A program made the translations under genes and the position numbers. DNA of 64,000 bases from Mycolicibacterium sp. TY81 (GTDB taxonomy: Bacteria; Actinomycetota; Actinomycetes; Mycobacteriales; Mycobacteriaceae), in contig NZ_AP023362.1 in the NCBI RefSeq assembly GCF_018326285.1, positions 5,890,001-5,954,000 on the forward strand, read 5' to 3'. Positions 25,902 to 34,613 of this stretch are shown piece after piece. How positions within the stretch are numbered: the stretch's first letter is position 1; every line of letters begins with the position of its first letter. Below the pieces are notes generated by a model. It had not been told where the DNA came from. It did not search any database and saw only the letters and a program-made list of their open reading frames with translations.

Positions 25902-26792
25902 TTACCGACGCTGTCCGTCAACGGCCGAAGCGAGACGGCAGACGGCGTCGGCGATCTGTTCTGGGTAGTCCTCTTGGAGGAAATGTTTGGCGGGCAACAG
26001 GATCGGGTCGTCGATGCCTGATGCCAGTTGCGCGTGAATGCCGTCGTGGCGCAATGTCAGGGCGTGGTCTCGGGCGCCCCAGACGATCTGCACCGGATAC
26101 GGGGTGTTCCGTACGGCGGACACGTAGCGCCGTTGCTTGTCGGCGGTCGGCTCGAAGCCTCGCATGATCTTCAGGAACGCCCGCCCGCCGTCGTCGCCGA
26201 GCAACAGCGGGACATACGCGGCGATTTCGGCCGCCGGAACCTTGCGGCTGACACCCGTGTAGCGCATCAACGACAGGAACACACCGGGCAACTGCAGCGA
26301 CGCCAGCCACGCCTCGCCCACGCCCGTGTGTGCAAACGGCTCCATCATCCACGGGCGCTGAAAGCTCTCAACGGCCACAGTGGTGTTGAGCATGGTCAAC
26401 GACCGGATCCGGTCAGGCTGTGCTGCGGCGACTTCGAACCCGATCGGCCCTCCGATGTCGTGCACCACCAGGTGGAAACGTTCGAGCTCCAACGCGTCGA
26501 CGGCCGCGAGCAACCAGCGGCCAAGGCCGGTCCAGGTGTAGTCGAAGTCCGCCGGACGTTCGGCGTAACCCAGCCCGGGCAGGTCGACGGCAATACCGCG
26601 CAGACCCCGGTGCGCCACGGCCGCTACGACCTTGCGGTAGAGATAGCTCGACGCGGGAACCCCGTGCACGCACACCACCGGCTCGGCGTCCGGCGCACCG
26701 GCATCGAGGGCAAAGGAGCGCACCCCGGCGGCGGTGAACTCTCTGCCCGATGCCCGGTACCCGGCCAATAATTGCTCGACGGCAAGCGACAT
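25902..26792 (-). CDS. Alpha/beta hydrolase (dehalogenase/epoxide hydrolase-like)
   Basis: A 296-residue alpha/beta hydrolase. HGVPASSYLYRK holds the oxyanion motif, VVHDIGGPIG carries an aspartate nucleophile, GARDHAL the likely acid and AKHFLQED the base histidine. An aspartate nucleophile points to haloalkane dehalogenase, epoxide hydrolase or fluoroacetate-dehalogenase relatives rather than esterases. There is no tryptophan after the nucleophile, unlike the protein at 21720, so dehalogenation is less certain. The operator at 26824 lies 32 bp upstream. Confidence 0.83.
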   Translation of the reverse strand: MSLAVEQLLAGYRASGREFTAAGVRSFALDAGAPDAEPVVCVHGVPASSYLYRKVVAAVAHRGLRGIAVDLPGLGYAERPADFDYTWTGLGRWLLAAVDALELERFHLVVHDIGGPIGFEVAAAQPDRIRSLTMLNTTVAVESFQRPWMMEPFAHTGVGEAWLASLQLPGVFLSLMRYTGVSRKVPAAEIAAYVPLLLGDDGGRAFLKIMRGFEPTADKQRRYVSAVRNTPYPVQIVWGARDHALTLRHDGIHAQLASGIDDPILLPAKHFLQEDYPEQIADAVCRLASAVDGQRR

Positions 26793-26823
26793 TATCCTGT
26801 GGATCCGTTCATCTCAGCCTACC

Positions 26824-26843
26824 CTGTACTGGACAGTACACTA
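26824..26843. promoter_or_regulatory. Shared TetR-type operator, site 4
   Basis: CTGTACTGGACAGTACACTA has the same outer arms (CTGTAC/GTACACTA) as site 1 and an internal palindrome. It lies 32 bp upstream of the alpha/beta hydrolase start. Confidence 0.72.
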
Positions 26844-26895
26844 CCGGGCGCTGCATACCGTCGCACCGTAGCGTCCGGTGCGGTTGGCGGCCTCG

Positions 26896-27144
26896 TCAGC
26901 AGCCGGTCGGGCAAGAAATGTCGACGTAGGCGGTCGGGTTGGCGCCCCCAGCGTCCTTCTTGACGCCGGTGACGGTGCACGCCGAGAGGTTGGCGCTTGG
27001 TGTCCCGTTGATTTGCACGTTGTAGCCCTCGGATTTCAACGAGTTGACGGTGTCGTCGGCCGTCGCCCCCGCGGGTCCGGCTGTGGCAACACCGGCCACG
27101 GCCAGCAGGCTGGCGCCGACGATGGAGAATGCGATTCGATTCAT
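26896..27144 (-). CDS. Small secreted mycobacterial protein
   Basis: An 82-residue protein with a clear signal peptide (MNRIAFSIVGASLLAVAGVA, cleavage near AGATA-DD) and a compact domain with two C-terminal cysteines (LSACTVTGVKK, VDISCPTGC), enough for one disulfide. It resembles the short conserved exported proteins common in mycobacteria; function unknown. The ATG at 27144 follows an AAGGAGG ribosome-binding site. The nearby DsbA/CcdA genes could serve disulfide-containing exports like this one, which is speculation. Confidence 0.82.
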   Translation of the reverse strand: MNRIAFSIVGASLLAVAGVATAGPAGATADDTVNSLKSEGYNVQINGTPSANLSACTVTGVKKDAGGANPTAYVDISCPTGC

Positions 27145-27378
27145 GAGGGAACCTCCTTGGTTGGCATGCGTTGGTTGGTTGGCATGCGCTGGGGCCGGCG
27201 CCTTCGGCAGCAGCCCTGATTGTCGCACCGCGGCAAAGCAATTGGATCACGCCAATTGTGACGGAACGGTGACCGCCAAGTCTCGACCGGTGGTGAGCGC
27301 GTAGGGTTCGATTCAAGACAGCACGATTTTCGAATCAGTGAGTTGATCAGATTCCTTCGGCTGCAAGGAGTTACGGAC

Positions 27379-27492
27379 ATGCATACCCTCGCGTCAGCAT
27401 CGCTTGCTCCAAGACGAGTGTGCTCGCGATGCCCGAAAGACGTTCTGCCTCAGCCGACATCCAACTTTGACCGATCGGTGAACCATGGATGA
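27379..27492 (+). CDS. Possible leader peptide before dsbA-like gene
   Basis: A 37-codon frame (MHTLASASLAPRRVCSRCPK...) begins 8 bp after AAGGAG and ends in TGA overlapping the first codons of the dsbA-like gene. It contains a CxxC pair. The good ribosome-binding site and the overlap suggest a translated leader that couples translation to the next gene, but there is no other support, and the frame could be chance. Confidence 0.3.
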   Translation: MHTLASASLAPRRVCSRCPKDVLPQPTSNFDRSVNHG

Positions 27493-28267
27493 TCTGATGA
27501 TGAACGACTCGTCGGGCGCTTCCGCTGCGCGACGCCCGCGAGCCTCGGGCACCCTTGGGCGCCGGCTGGCCGGGCGTGCACGGTGGTGGCTGGGTGCGTT
27601 GAGTGTGGTCGCGGTTGTGGTGGTGCTTGCTGTGGCCGGTATCCACCATTCGTCCGAACCACAGACGCAGCACGGTGCGTCACGATCCACCGCCGCGTCC
27701 TCGGCGATTCAGACGTGGCGCGGCGCGCATCAGCCGTCCGAGGGCGATGCCCTCGCGAGGGGATCGGTGTCGGCGCCGGTCGTGGTGGCGGAGTGGGGTG
27801 ATTTCCAGTGTCCGTTTTGCCGGGCGTTCGATCTGGACAGCCAGCCGGTGCTGATCGGCGATTACGTGCAGACCGGCAAGGTGCGCTTCGAATGGCATGA
27901 CCTGGCCAAGTTGGGTCCGGAGTCGGTGCTGGCCGCGCGCGGCGCGCGCGCAGCAGCGCGCCAAGGGGCGTTCTGGGCGTTTCACGACGCGTTTTACCGC
28001 GACCAGGCCCCGGAAAACAGCGGGGCGGTGACCGAGCAATCGCTGATGGCGATGGCGCGCAACGCGGGACTCGACGTTGACAGGTTCGTCGCCGACTTGG
28101 CTGACCCCGCCATCGCCGACGCGGTCGAGCGCGACCGCAGCGACGCACGGCAGCTCGGCATCACCCACGTGCCCTCCTTCCTGGTCAACGACGAGCTGCT
28201 CATCGGTGCGCAATCCTTGGACACGCTTCGTCGGGTCATCGATGCCGCCGCGGTGAAGGCGCCTTGA
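27485..28267 (+). CDS. DsbA-family thiol:disulfide oxidoreductase, membrane-anchored
   Basis: A 260-residue protein with one N-terminal membrane helix (about residues 34-53) and a thioredoxin/DsbA domain outside the membrane. The active site is CPFC in EWGDFQCPFCRAFD (near residues 109-112), with the cis-proline in THVPSFLVN. It forms or moves disulfides in exported proteins. The CcdA-like gene starts 1 bp after its stop, so the two are one unit: CcdA passes electrons across the membrane to such thiol partners. The start at 27485 overlaps a possible leader peptide; ATG 27497 is an alternative. Confidence 0.88.
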   Translation: MDDLMMNDSSGASAARRPRASGTLGRRLAGRARWWLGALSVVAVVVVLAVAGIHHSSEPQTQHGASRSTAASSAIQTWRGAHQPSEGDALARGSVSAPVVVAEWGDFQCPFCRAFDLDSQPVLIGDYVQTGKVRFEWHDLAKLGPESVLAARGARAAARQGAFWAFHDAFYRDQAPENSGAVTEQSLMAMARNAGLDVDRFVADLADPAIADAVERDRSDARQLGITHVPSFLVNDELLIGAQSLDTLRRVIDAAAVKAP

Positions 28268-28268
28268 C

Positions 28269-29183
28269 GTGCTCGACATCGGCTACCTGGCTGCGTTTCT
28301 GGGTGGGGTGCTGGCGCTGCTCAACCCGTGCAACGCGCTGCTGTTGCCGTCGTTCTTCGCGTACGCCTTTTCTAGTCCGACGATGATGGTGGCGCGCACC
28401 GGTGTCTTCTATCTCGGCCTGGCCGCGGTCCTGGTCCCGTTGGGTGCGGGCACAGGCGGACTGGCGGCCATCCTCACCGAGCATCGGAGGGTGTTGATCG
28501 TTGCTGCCGGGACGGTGGTCATCGTTTTCGGCCTGGTTCAGATCCTCGGCGGCGGGTGGACTCTGGCGCCGGTGGTTCGCCTTCAGGCGCGAATGGCCCA
28601 GCGCAGCACCTGGATATCGACCGCCGGCCTGGGAGCGGCATACGGCCTGGCCGGCTTCTGTTCCGGCCCAATCCTGGGTGCGGTACTCACGGTGGCGGCC
28701 GCCGGCGCGGCCCCAGTGCGCGGTGGCGTGCTGCTGGCCGTCTACGCCGCCGGTATGACCGCGCCGCTGTTCCTATTGACTGCGGCGTGGCAGCGGTTCG
28801 ACCTCGGGCATCGGAAATGGTTGCGTGGGAGGGCATTTCAGGTCGGTCGGCTGCACCTGCACACCACGTCTGCCATCGGTGGGCTGCTGTTTGTCGCGAC
28901 CGGGGCGGTATTCGTCTTCTTCGGTGGCAGCACCGGCATCCCCGCCGTCGATCCCAGGATCGCACTGCGGGGCGAGACGGCCGCCGCGGCTCTGGCCGCT
29001 CACGTTCCCGACACCGTCGTGGTGCTGGTCGTGCTGGCCGTCGCGGTGCTCACGCTGCGGTGCCGGCGGCGACACCCGCGGGCGGGGGCCGCCGACTCGA
29101 CACAGCCGCCGGACGGCAGGCCCGCGATCGTCGGTGGTGTCGAGCACTCGGTCCGGCACACCGCGGTGGCAGACCCCGACTGA
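28269..29183 (+). CDS. CcdA/DsbD-type cytochrome c biogenesis membrane protein
   Basis: A 304-residue membrane protein with about six helices. The DsbD beta/CcdA core shows LLNPCNALLLPSFFAY (first cysteine-proline motif, normally NPC) and GLAGFCSGPILGAVL (second, FCxGP). These paired cysteines carry electrons from cytoplasmic thioredoxin to extracytoplasmic partners. The last 45 residues are a charged tail. It starts with GTG right after the dsbA-like stop. Its partner is probably that DsbA-like protein. Confidence 0.89.
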   Translation: MLDIGYLAAFLGGVLALLNPCNALLLPSFFAYAFSSPTMMVARTGVFYLGLAAVLVPLGAGTGGLAAILTEHRRVLIVAAGTVVIVFGLVQILGGGWTLAPVVRLQARMAQRSTWISTAGLGAAYGLAGFCSGPILGAVLTVAAAGAAPVRGGVLLAVYAAGMTAPLFLLTAAWQRFDLGHRKWLRGRAFQVGRLHLHTTSAIGGLLFVATGAVFVFFGGSTGIPAVDPRIALRGETAAAALAAHVPDTVVVLVVLAVAVLTLRCRRRHPRAGAADSTQPPDGRPAIVGGVEHSVRHTAVADPD

Positions 29184-29200
29184 GGCCGCGGGCTCGACGA

Positions 29201-30274
29201 ATGCGGGTTTCGCTGGACATAGCATCTATCGCATTGACCGTCGGCCTGGCCGTCGGTGTGACGGTCGGGTGTGGCCGCGATGCCGGCTCGCCGGTGTCCA
29301 CGTCGAGTCCGCCTCCGACATCGGGCGCGGCGCGGCCGGCTGAGCCCGCGACCGCGGGTCAGTTGCGCACTCCGCCCGCGGGCCGGGTGGTGTCGATCGG
29401 AGCTGCGCCGGAAGGAATCGTGGTCGGGCGGTCCGGAGTCGGGGCCGTGGCGGTGCGCAATCCCGATGGCGTGGTGTTGTTCACCGCTGCGACAGGTGTG
29501 GTGCGTCGACGGATCTCGACCACCGCAGCGGCGCGGCACCTAAGTCTGGCCGGACCGGACGGGCCGGTCCTGGTGCCGATGGAGGGGTCCAACGAGCTGC
29601 TGCAGGTGTCGCTTTCGCAGGGCGCGGTTGTTGCCAGGACGACCGGAGTCGGCCACCAGCCGCACGACGCCGCTCAGACCGCGGATGGAACCATCGTGGT
29701 CACCAACGAACTCGGCGGCGGTGTCGTTTTCGTCCGCGACGGCCAGGTCATCGGTTCGGCTCCTGGCGGCCCGGTGCAGCCGGGAGGCGTTGCGGGCGTG
29801 GGCAAGTACGCGGCCGTCGCCGATGTGCGGGGAAACGGATTATGGGTCTACGACGGCGCCGCGCAGCGGCTGGCCGCGCACGGCCCGGCCGGTGTGAAAC
29901 TGACCCACGTGGTGGGGTTGTCCACCGATCTGGTTGCACTCGCCGACACCGACGGTGGTGCGGTACTGATCGAGCGAATCGAGCCGCAGATCTCGCAGGT
30001 CTCCAGGATCGAGGGTCCCGGCAACCCGTACGGGCTGGCCTACGATGCGCGCCGTGCCCGCCTTTATGTCACCCTGACCGCATCGAACCTGATGCGCGTG
30101 ATCGACACGACCGACGCCGCGACGCCGCGCATCATCGCTGACGTCCCCACCGTCCAACAGCCCAATTCTGTTGCAGTGGATCCATCTTCAGGCACCGTGC
30201 TGATCACCGGCAGCCACCCCGTCGGCCAGGACAACTTGCAGATCGTGTCGCCCGACCGGCTGCCTGCCGGCTAG
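29201..30274 (+). CDS. Beta-propeller lipoprotein (YncE-like)
   Basis: A 357-residue exported lipoprotein: signal peptide, lipobox VTVGC (C24), a Ser/Pro/Ala-rich linker, then repeats of about 42 residues such as HQPHDAAQTADGTIVVTNEL, NPYGLAYDARRARLYVT and QPNSVAVDPSSGTVLITGS, typical of YncE/NHL-like seven-bladed propellers. Such proteins bind partners or surface polymers; function unknown. The ATG at 29201 is chosen; the frame is open far upstream but only as a shadow of the CcdA gene. It lies 17 bp after that gene. Confidence 0.85.
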   Translation: MRVSLDIASIALTVGLAVGVTVGCGRDAGSPVSTSSPPPTSGAARPAEPATAGQLRTPPAGRVVSIGAAPEGIVVGRSGVGAVAVRNPDGVVLFTAATGVVRRRISTTAAARHLSLAGPDGPVLVPMEGSNELLQVSLSQGAVVARTTGVGHQPHDAAQTADGTIVVTNELGGGVVFVRDGQVIGSAPGGPVQPGGVAGVGKYAAVADVRGNGLWVYDGAAQRLAAHGPAGVKLTHVVGLSTDLVALADTDGGAVLIERIEPQISQVSRIEGPGNPYGLAYDARRARLYVTLTASNLMRVIDTTDAATPRIIADVPTVQQPNSVAVDPSSGTVLITGSHPVGQDNLQIVSPDRLPAG

Positions 30275-30477
30275 CCGACCGATTTTCGGCAGGTCCAGAG
30301 CCGATCACCGGGTGAACGTATCGCGCCGCTGTGGCCGACGCGCGGCTCGCTCATCGAGTCTTGCTGTTGGCCGGCAGAACATTCACTGCCGCGGTCCTGC
30401 CTCGCCGATGGCCAGAAGGTCATCAGGGGTTTGCATCAGCTGCCGCGCCGGGGTGCAGGCGTTGTGGTGGGGGACCG

Positions 30478-33400
30478 ATGGCGGGCGTGATGCTCAATGG
30501 TGACCGCACCGTGACGTCGAAGCGGTGTGCGAGCGAGCCACCACGACGGACCGACACCCTTGTGTGTAAACCCTGTCGGCCCGATCCCGAAGGGACTGCA
30601 GACTTGGAGTCACAGCGTGCACGCGAGGCGACTCCCGGCTGGCTGGCTCTGCTTGTCGGCCTCGTGGGCATCGTTGCCGGCCTCGCGCTGCCATTCTGTC
30701 CGGTGCGGGCCCAAACGACGACGCTGACCTGGCCGGTGCCCGGCCAGCCGGTCGTCTCCAGCAGCGCGATCGTGGTGCCCTACCGACCGCTGCACCTGCA
30801 GGCGACGATCCCCTGCGCGGCCCTGCGCGCCGCGACCGCATCTGCCGTACGTGTCATTGCGCTGAGCACCGGTACCGGGCCTGCAGGCCTGACCGTCGGC
30901 GGTGATCGCACCGGGATCAGTGTTGCCGCCGACGGGCGCAGCGTGCATTTGCCGGTCGCGCGCCACGACGTCGCATGTGACGTGCACGTCGCAGCCGGAC
31001 CGGCCGGGATGTCGGTGCGCGACGCCGACTCCGGGCGCACGATCGAGCTGCCCGGCCACCCGGTTCCTGAGGTGTTCGGGTTCCGTACGGACCTCGACGC
31101 GGCCGATGCGACCGGGATGCAGGTGCGCCTCGAGGTCGGTGATTCCTTCACCACGTCTCCCGGTCCACTGAAGAACGCCCTGATCGGGGTGCAGCTGATC
31201 GCGGCTGCCGCGGCGCTGTGGTTGTTGCCGCGACCCACCGCGCCGCGTCGACGGTGGCTGCGGCAGCGGGATCGACTGTGGTGGGTCGACGTCGCGGTGG
31301 TGGCGGTGCTGGCCGGGTGGGCGGTGATCGGTCCGCTGGCCGTCGACGACGGCTGGGCCGCCATGATCGCGCGCAACCAGGCCGAGACGGGCAACCCGGG
31401 TAATTACTATCGATGGTGGAACGCCGCCGAGGCGCCGTTCGCGTTGAGCCAGCAGCTGCTGGCACCGCTGACTGGGGTCAGCGTGGCGCCGTTTTGGCTG
31501 CGGGGCCCCAGCACCGCATTGGCGATCGCGACCTGGTTTGTGTTGACGCGGGGGGTACTACGCGCGGCTTTGCCCGGGGTCGCGGCGAGCATGCGGGTCC
31601 GCAGTTTGGCGGCGTTGTTCCTGCTGGCGACCTGGCTGCCGTTCAACCTCGGTACCCGTCCGGAACCGTATGTGGCGCTGGGTGTTACGGCGGTTCTTGC
31701 GCTGGCAATACGCGCTCGCAGTCCGGCCGGTGTGGGCTGGCTGCTGCTGGTCGTCGCAGTCACGGTGCCGATCAGTGCCAACGGCCTTCTGGTCGTGGCC
31801 CCGATGATGGTGTTCGCCCCGCGGCTGATCGCGGCAGTGCGCGCGGCATCCGCTCGCATGCACCTGTCGGCGGTTGTCGCGATGCTGTGCTGCGTCGCGG
31901 CTGTGGCTCTTACCGTCGTCTTCGCCGATCAAACCTGGGATGGCGTGGTGGTGGCCACCGACTGGCACAACTTTTTCGGGCCGTCGCTGCGGTGGCACGA
32001 GGAGCCACTGCGCTATCGGTACCTGTTGGGGTCCGACCAGCAGGGCAGCTTCGCCAAGCGGCTGCCCGTCTTGTTGTCCGTCGCGATGGTGCCGATCACC
32101 TTGTGGGCGGGGCTGCGCCGCGGCGATCGGATCGGCCGGCCCGGTGCTCGGCTGGCGGGGGTGGTGGCGACGGCGCTTGCGTTGCTGGCGCTGTCACCGT
32201 CGAAGTGGTCCTACCACCTGGGGTCAGCGGCGGGACTACTCGCCGCGCTGCTCACTGTGGGCGTCGTGATGCTCGTCCAGCGAGTCGCTGCGGCCGATCG
32301 TTACGGCGTTCTTGCCGGGGTTGTGGGATCGGCGCTGGCCGCCGGAGCGGCGGCGCTGGCCTTCGCCGGGCCGAACGCTTGGTGGCTGCCTGCGGTCTAT
32401 GACGTCCCGTGGGCCGACACGGCGCCCCGACCGCTCGGCCTGCCGCTGGCTCATCCGGTGTTGTGGCTTGGGCTGGTCGCGGCGCTGTCGGCTGCAGCGG
32501 GGATCGCCGCTCGACGGCCGGGTGCCCTGCGGGTGGTGGTCGCGGGTCCCGCCATGATCGCCGTGACCGCTGTCGGTATGGCGCTCGCCCTGCTGGTTGG
32601 CTCGTTTGTCGCGGCGCCCATCCGCCGTCCGGCCGGTTCACTGGCCCTGATGAACACGCACTGGATCGGCGGCAGCCGGTCGTGCGGGTTGGCCGATGAC
32701 ATCGAAGTGTTGCCCGACGGCGCGATCCTGGACACCGCGCCCGACCCCGGCGGCGCGATCGCCGGATTCACCGCCCACGGCGGCTTCGTGCCCGGCGCCC
32801 CGCCGCCCGACCCCCCGGGGCGAGGCACGTCGACTTTCCTGTGGGGTAGCCGCGCGGCCGGTGTCGCAGCCACGGCAGCCATGACCAGCCCCTGGTTCGT
32901 GTTGCCGGTGCTCTCGCCCGACGCCGGCATCGCGGTGTCGGTCTCGGGGCGCACCAACGGCGGCAACGCGCTCGCCTTCGAATTCGGCCGCAGCCAGGGG
33001 GCGGAGGTCAGTGTGCTCAGCGACCGCGCCCCGAACGACCGGCCGGCCGCCGGCGAGGATCCCGACCATCCACTGTGGCGCACGATCGGTGTCGATGCCG
33101 CCGAGGTGCCCCGCGGCGCTGACCGGGTACGGATCCGGGCGGTCGACGCCCGCACCGACGCCTTCGGTTGGCTGGCGTTCACCGGACCGCGGCTGCGTTC
33201 GATCGTGCCCTTGAACCGGTTTCTTGCCGGCCACGGACCGGTTCTGCTCAGCTGGCCGCAGTCGTTCGTGTTTCCGTGCGTGCGCGACATCGCCACGATC
33301 TCTGGCGGCGTCGCCCAGACACCCGTCGTGGTGATCGAGTCACCACGACCCTGGCTCACCGAGGACAGAGACCCCGACGTCGGGGGCACCTTCACCGAGC

Positions 33401-33579
33401 TCGCCCAGTTCGGGAACCTCTACGAGATCCCCAGCCGTCTGGTCGGGCACCCAGAGGTCGACTGGGGAACGGTGAAGGTTTCAGGGGACACAGCCAGCCG
33501 CGACGCCTACCAACGCACCGTCACCGAGGTGATCGTCCCCGGCAGCGGAGGTGTCGCGCATCAACGACCCGAACGCTGA
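30478..33579 (+). CDS. Emb-family arabinosyltransferase (GT53)
   Basis: About 1033 residues, the size of EmbA/B/C. It has an N-terminal membrane helix, a first extracytoplasmic domain, then a block of about twelve helices and a C-terminal carbohydrate-binding-like domain (FVFPCVRDI, TEDRDPDVGGTF, YEIPSRLV). The loop after the second helix has PLAVDDGWAAMIARNQ, where the DD pair is the catalytic motif of GT-C arabinosyltransferases using decaprenyl-phosphoarabinose. It is isolated from the usual embCAB partners and clustered with Dsb/CcdA and a propeller lipoprotein. I chose ATG 30478 (GGTGGGGG upstream); GTG 30331 is an alternative. Confidence 0.9.
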   Translation: MAGVMLNGDRTVTSKRCASEPPRRTDTLVCKPCRPDPEGTADLESQRAREATPGWLALLVGLVGIVAGLALPFCPVRAQTTTLTWPVPGQPVVSSSAIVVPYRPLHLQATIPCAALRAATASAVRVIALSTGTGPAGLTVGGDRTGISVAADGRSVHLPVARHDVACDVHVAAGPAGMSVRDADSGRTIELPGHPVPEVFGFRTDLDAADATGMQVRLEVGDSFTTSPGPLKNALIGVQLIAAAAALWLLPRPTAPRRRWLRQRDRLWWVDVAVVAVLAGWAVIGPLAVDDGWAAMIARNQAETGNPGNYYRWWNAAEAPFALSQQLLAPLTGVSVAPFWLRGPSTALAIATWFVLTRGVLRAALPGVAASMRVRSLAALFLLATWLPFNLGTRPEPYVALGVTAVLALAIRARSPAGVGWLLLVVAVTVPISANGLLVVAPMMVFAPRLIAAVRAASARMHLSAVVAMLCCVAAVALTVVFADQTWDGVVVATDWHNFFGPSLRWHEEPLRYRYLLGSDQQGSFAKRLPVLLSVAMVPITLWAGLRRGDRIGRPGARLAGVVATALALLALSPSKWSYHLGSAAGLLAALLTVGVVMLVQRVAAADRYGVLAGVVGSALAAGAAALAFAGPNAWWLPAVYDVPWADTAPRPLGLPLAHPVLWLGLVAALSAAAGIAARRPGALRVVVAGPAMIAVTAVGMALALLVGSFVAAPIRRPAGSLALMNTHWIGGSRSCGLADDIEVLPDGAILDTAPDPGGAIAGFTAHGGFVPGAPPPDPPGRGTSTFLWGSRAAGVAATAAMTSPWFVLPVLSPDAGIAVSVSGRTNGGNALAFEFGRSQGAEVSVLSDRAPNDRPAAGEDPDHPLWRTIGVDAAEVPRGADRVRIRAVDARTDAFGWLAFTGPRLRSIVPLNRFLAGHGPVLLSWPQSFVFPCVRDIATISGGVAQTPVVVIESPRPWLTEDRDPDVGGTFTELAQFGNLYEIPSRLVGHPEVDWGTVKVSGDTASRDAYQRTVTEVIVPGSGGVAHQRPER

Positions 33580-33677
33580 GCGCGCAGACTGCCGCCCGCG
33601 CGCGATACCGACCGTTGCTGACGGAATCCTCACATGCCCGGCGCTCGCCAGGCAACCAACGCCACCCGGACATAACA

Positions 33678-34424
33678 ATGACCGTGCGCGTCAGGCACCG
33701 CGATTGGGTGCAGACGCATCCCGAGCCGACGACCGATCGGCGACTCAACACCACGGGCGTGCCACGCCCTCTACTCGTACCTGGAGGGTGGATGCTGGGA
33801 CCGCAGTACGAGCGCGCGCTTCTGGGGGAGCGCTGCTGGCTTCGCCACGACGACGGTGAACGCGTAGAGCTGCCGGTGGATCTCTGGCTCGGCCATCACG
33901 GCGCGGACCACTCCTTCGACGAAACGGTGGTGTCTTTGTGCACGGGTCCGACGATCGACCTCGGCTGCGGACCTGGACGTCTGGTCGCACAACTGATTCG
34001 ACGCGGGCTACCCGCACTGGGAATCGATCAATCCGCGACCGCCGTGCGGATCGCCAACCAGCGTGGCGCGCCTGCCCTGCGCGGCGACGTGTTCAGTGCG
34101 TTGCCCGGCGAGGGTGGTTGGGGCACCGTGCTACTTGTCGATGGCAACATCGGCCTCGCTGGCGATCCCGTGCGGGTGTTGGCCCGCGCCGCGCGGTTGC
34201 TCGCTCCCGGCGGGCAATGCCTTGTCGAGTTCGACCCGGCGACATCGGGTGTCAAGCAGCGACGGGTTCGCCTGGAATCCGACAGCGGGATGGGTCGCTG
34301 GTTTGACTGGGCCTCGGTCGGCCTCGACAGCGCCTCGGAGCTGACCGAGCGAGCGGGCCTGACCTTGACCCATACCCACCGCGTGGGCGCACGATGGGTG
34401 GCGCAGGTGTCCAAGCCGCGATGA
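33678..34424 (+). CDS. SAM-dependent class I methyltransferase
   Basis: A 248-residue protein with the SAM-binding motif TIDLGCGPGRLVAQLI (about residues 90-105), an acidic loop ALGIDQSATAV and a post-motif ARAARLLAPGGQCLVEFD. The N-terminal 70 residues are not recognised. The acceptor is unknown; the position after the arabinosyltransferase suggests a cell-wall or lipid substrate, which is inference. The frame is open upstream to 33168, but that part is antisense-like shadow of the emb gene. A weak AT-rich gap of 98 bp precedes the ATG. Confidence 0.83.
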   Translation: MTVRVRHRDWVQTHPEPTTDRRLNTTGVPRPLLVPGGWMLGPQYERALLGERCWLRHDDGERVELPVDLWLGHHGADHSFDETVVSLCTGPTIDLGCGPGRLVAQLIRRGLPALGIDQSATAVRIANQRGAPALRGDVFSALPGEGGWGTVLLVDGNIGLAGDPVRVLARAARLLAPGGQCLVEFDPATSGVKQRRVRLESDSGMGRWFDWASVGLDSASELTERAGLTLTHTHRVGARWVAQVSKPR

Positions 34425-34613
34425 TCGGCCCACAACCCGCGACGGACGAAAGACCGGCGCGGGCGGACATCGCGGGTTCTCACGATATGGTTGCTATCGG
34501 CCGCCCGATGAGTCATCGAGACTTCGTGTTGAGCACAAGCAGTGTGTTCGCGGTGGCGTCTCGGCATGCGCGGCCGGCGAAGTTGGCATCGGCGCGGTTG
34601 GCCGGGGCCCGGG

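Noticed and set aside
28556..29200. Long in-frame extension upstream of the propeller lipoprotein
   Set aside because: It overlaps the CcdA gene, is Arg/Ala/Gly-rich as shadow frames are, and would bury the lipoprotein signal peptide.
33168..33677. In-frame extension of the methyltransferase gene
   Set aside because: It lies within the arabinosyltransferase gene and shows no domain; the ATG at 33678 starts plausible protein sequence.
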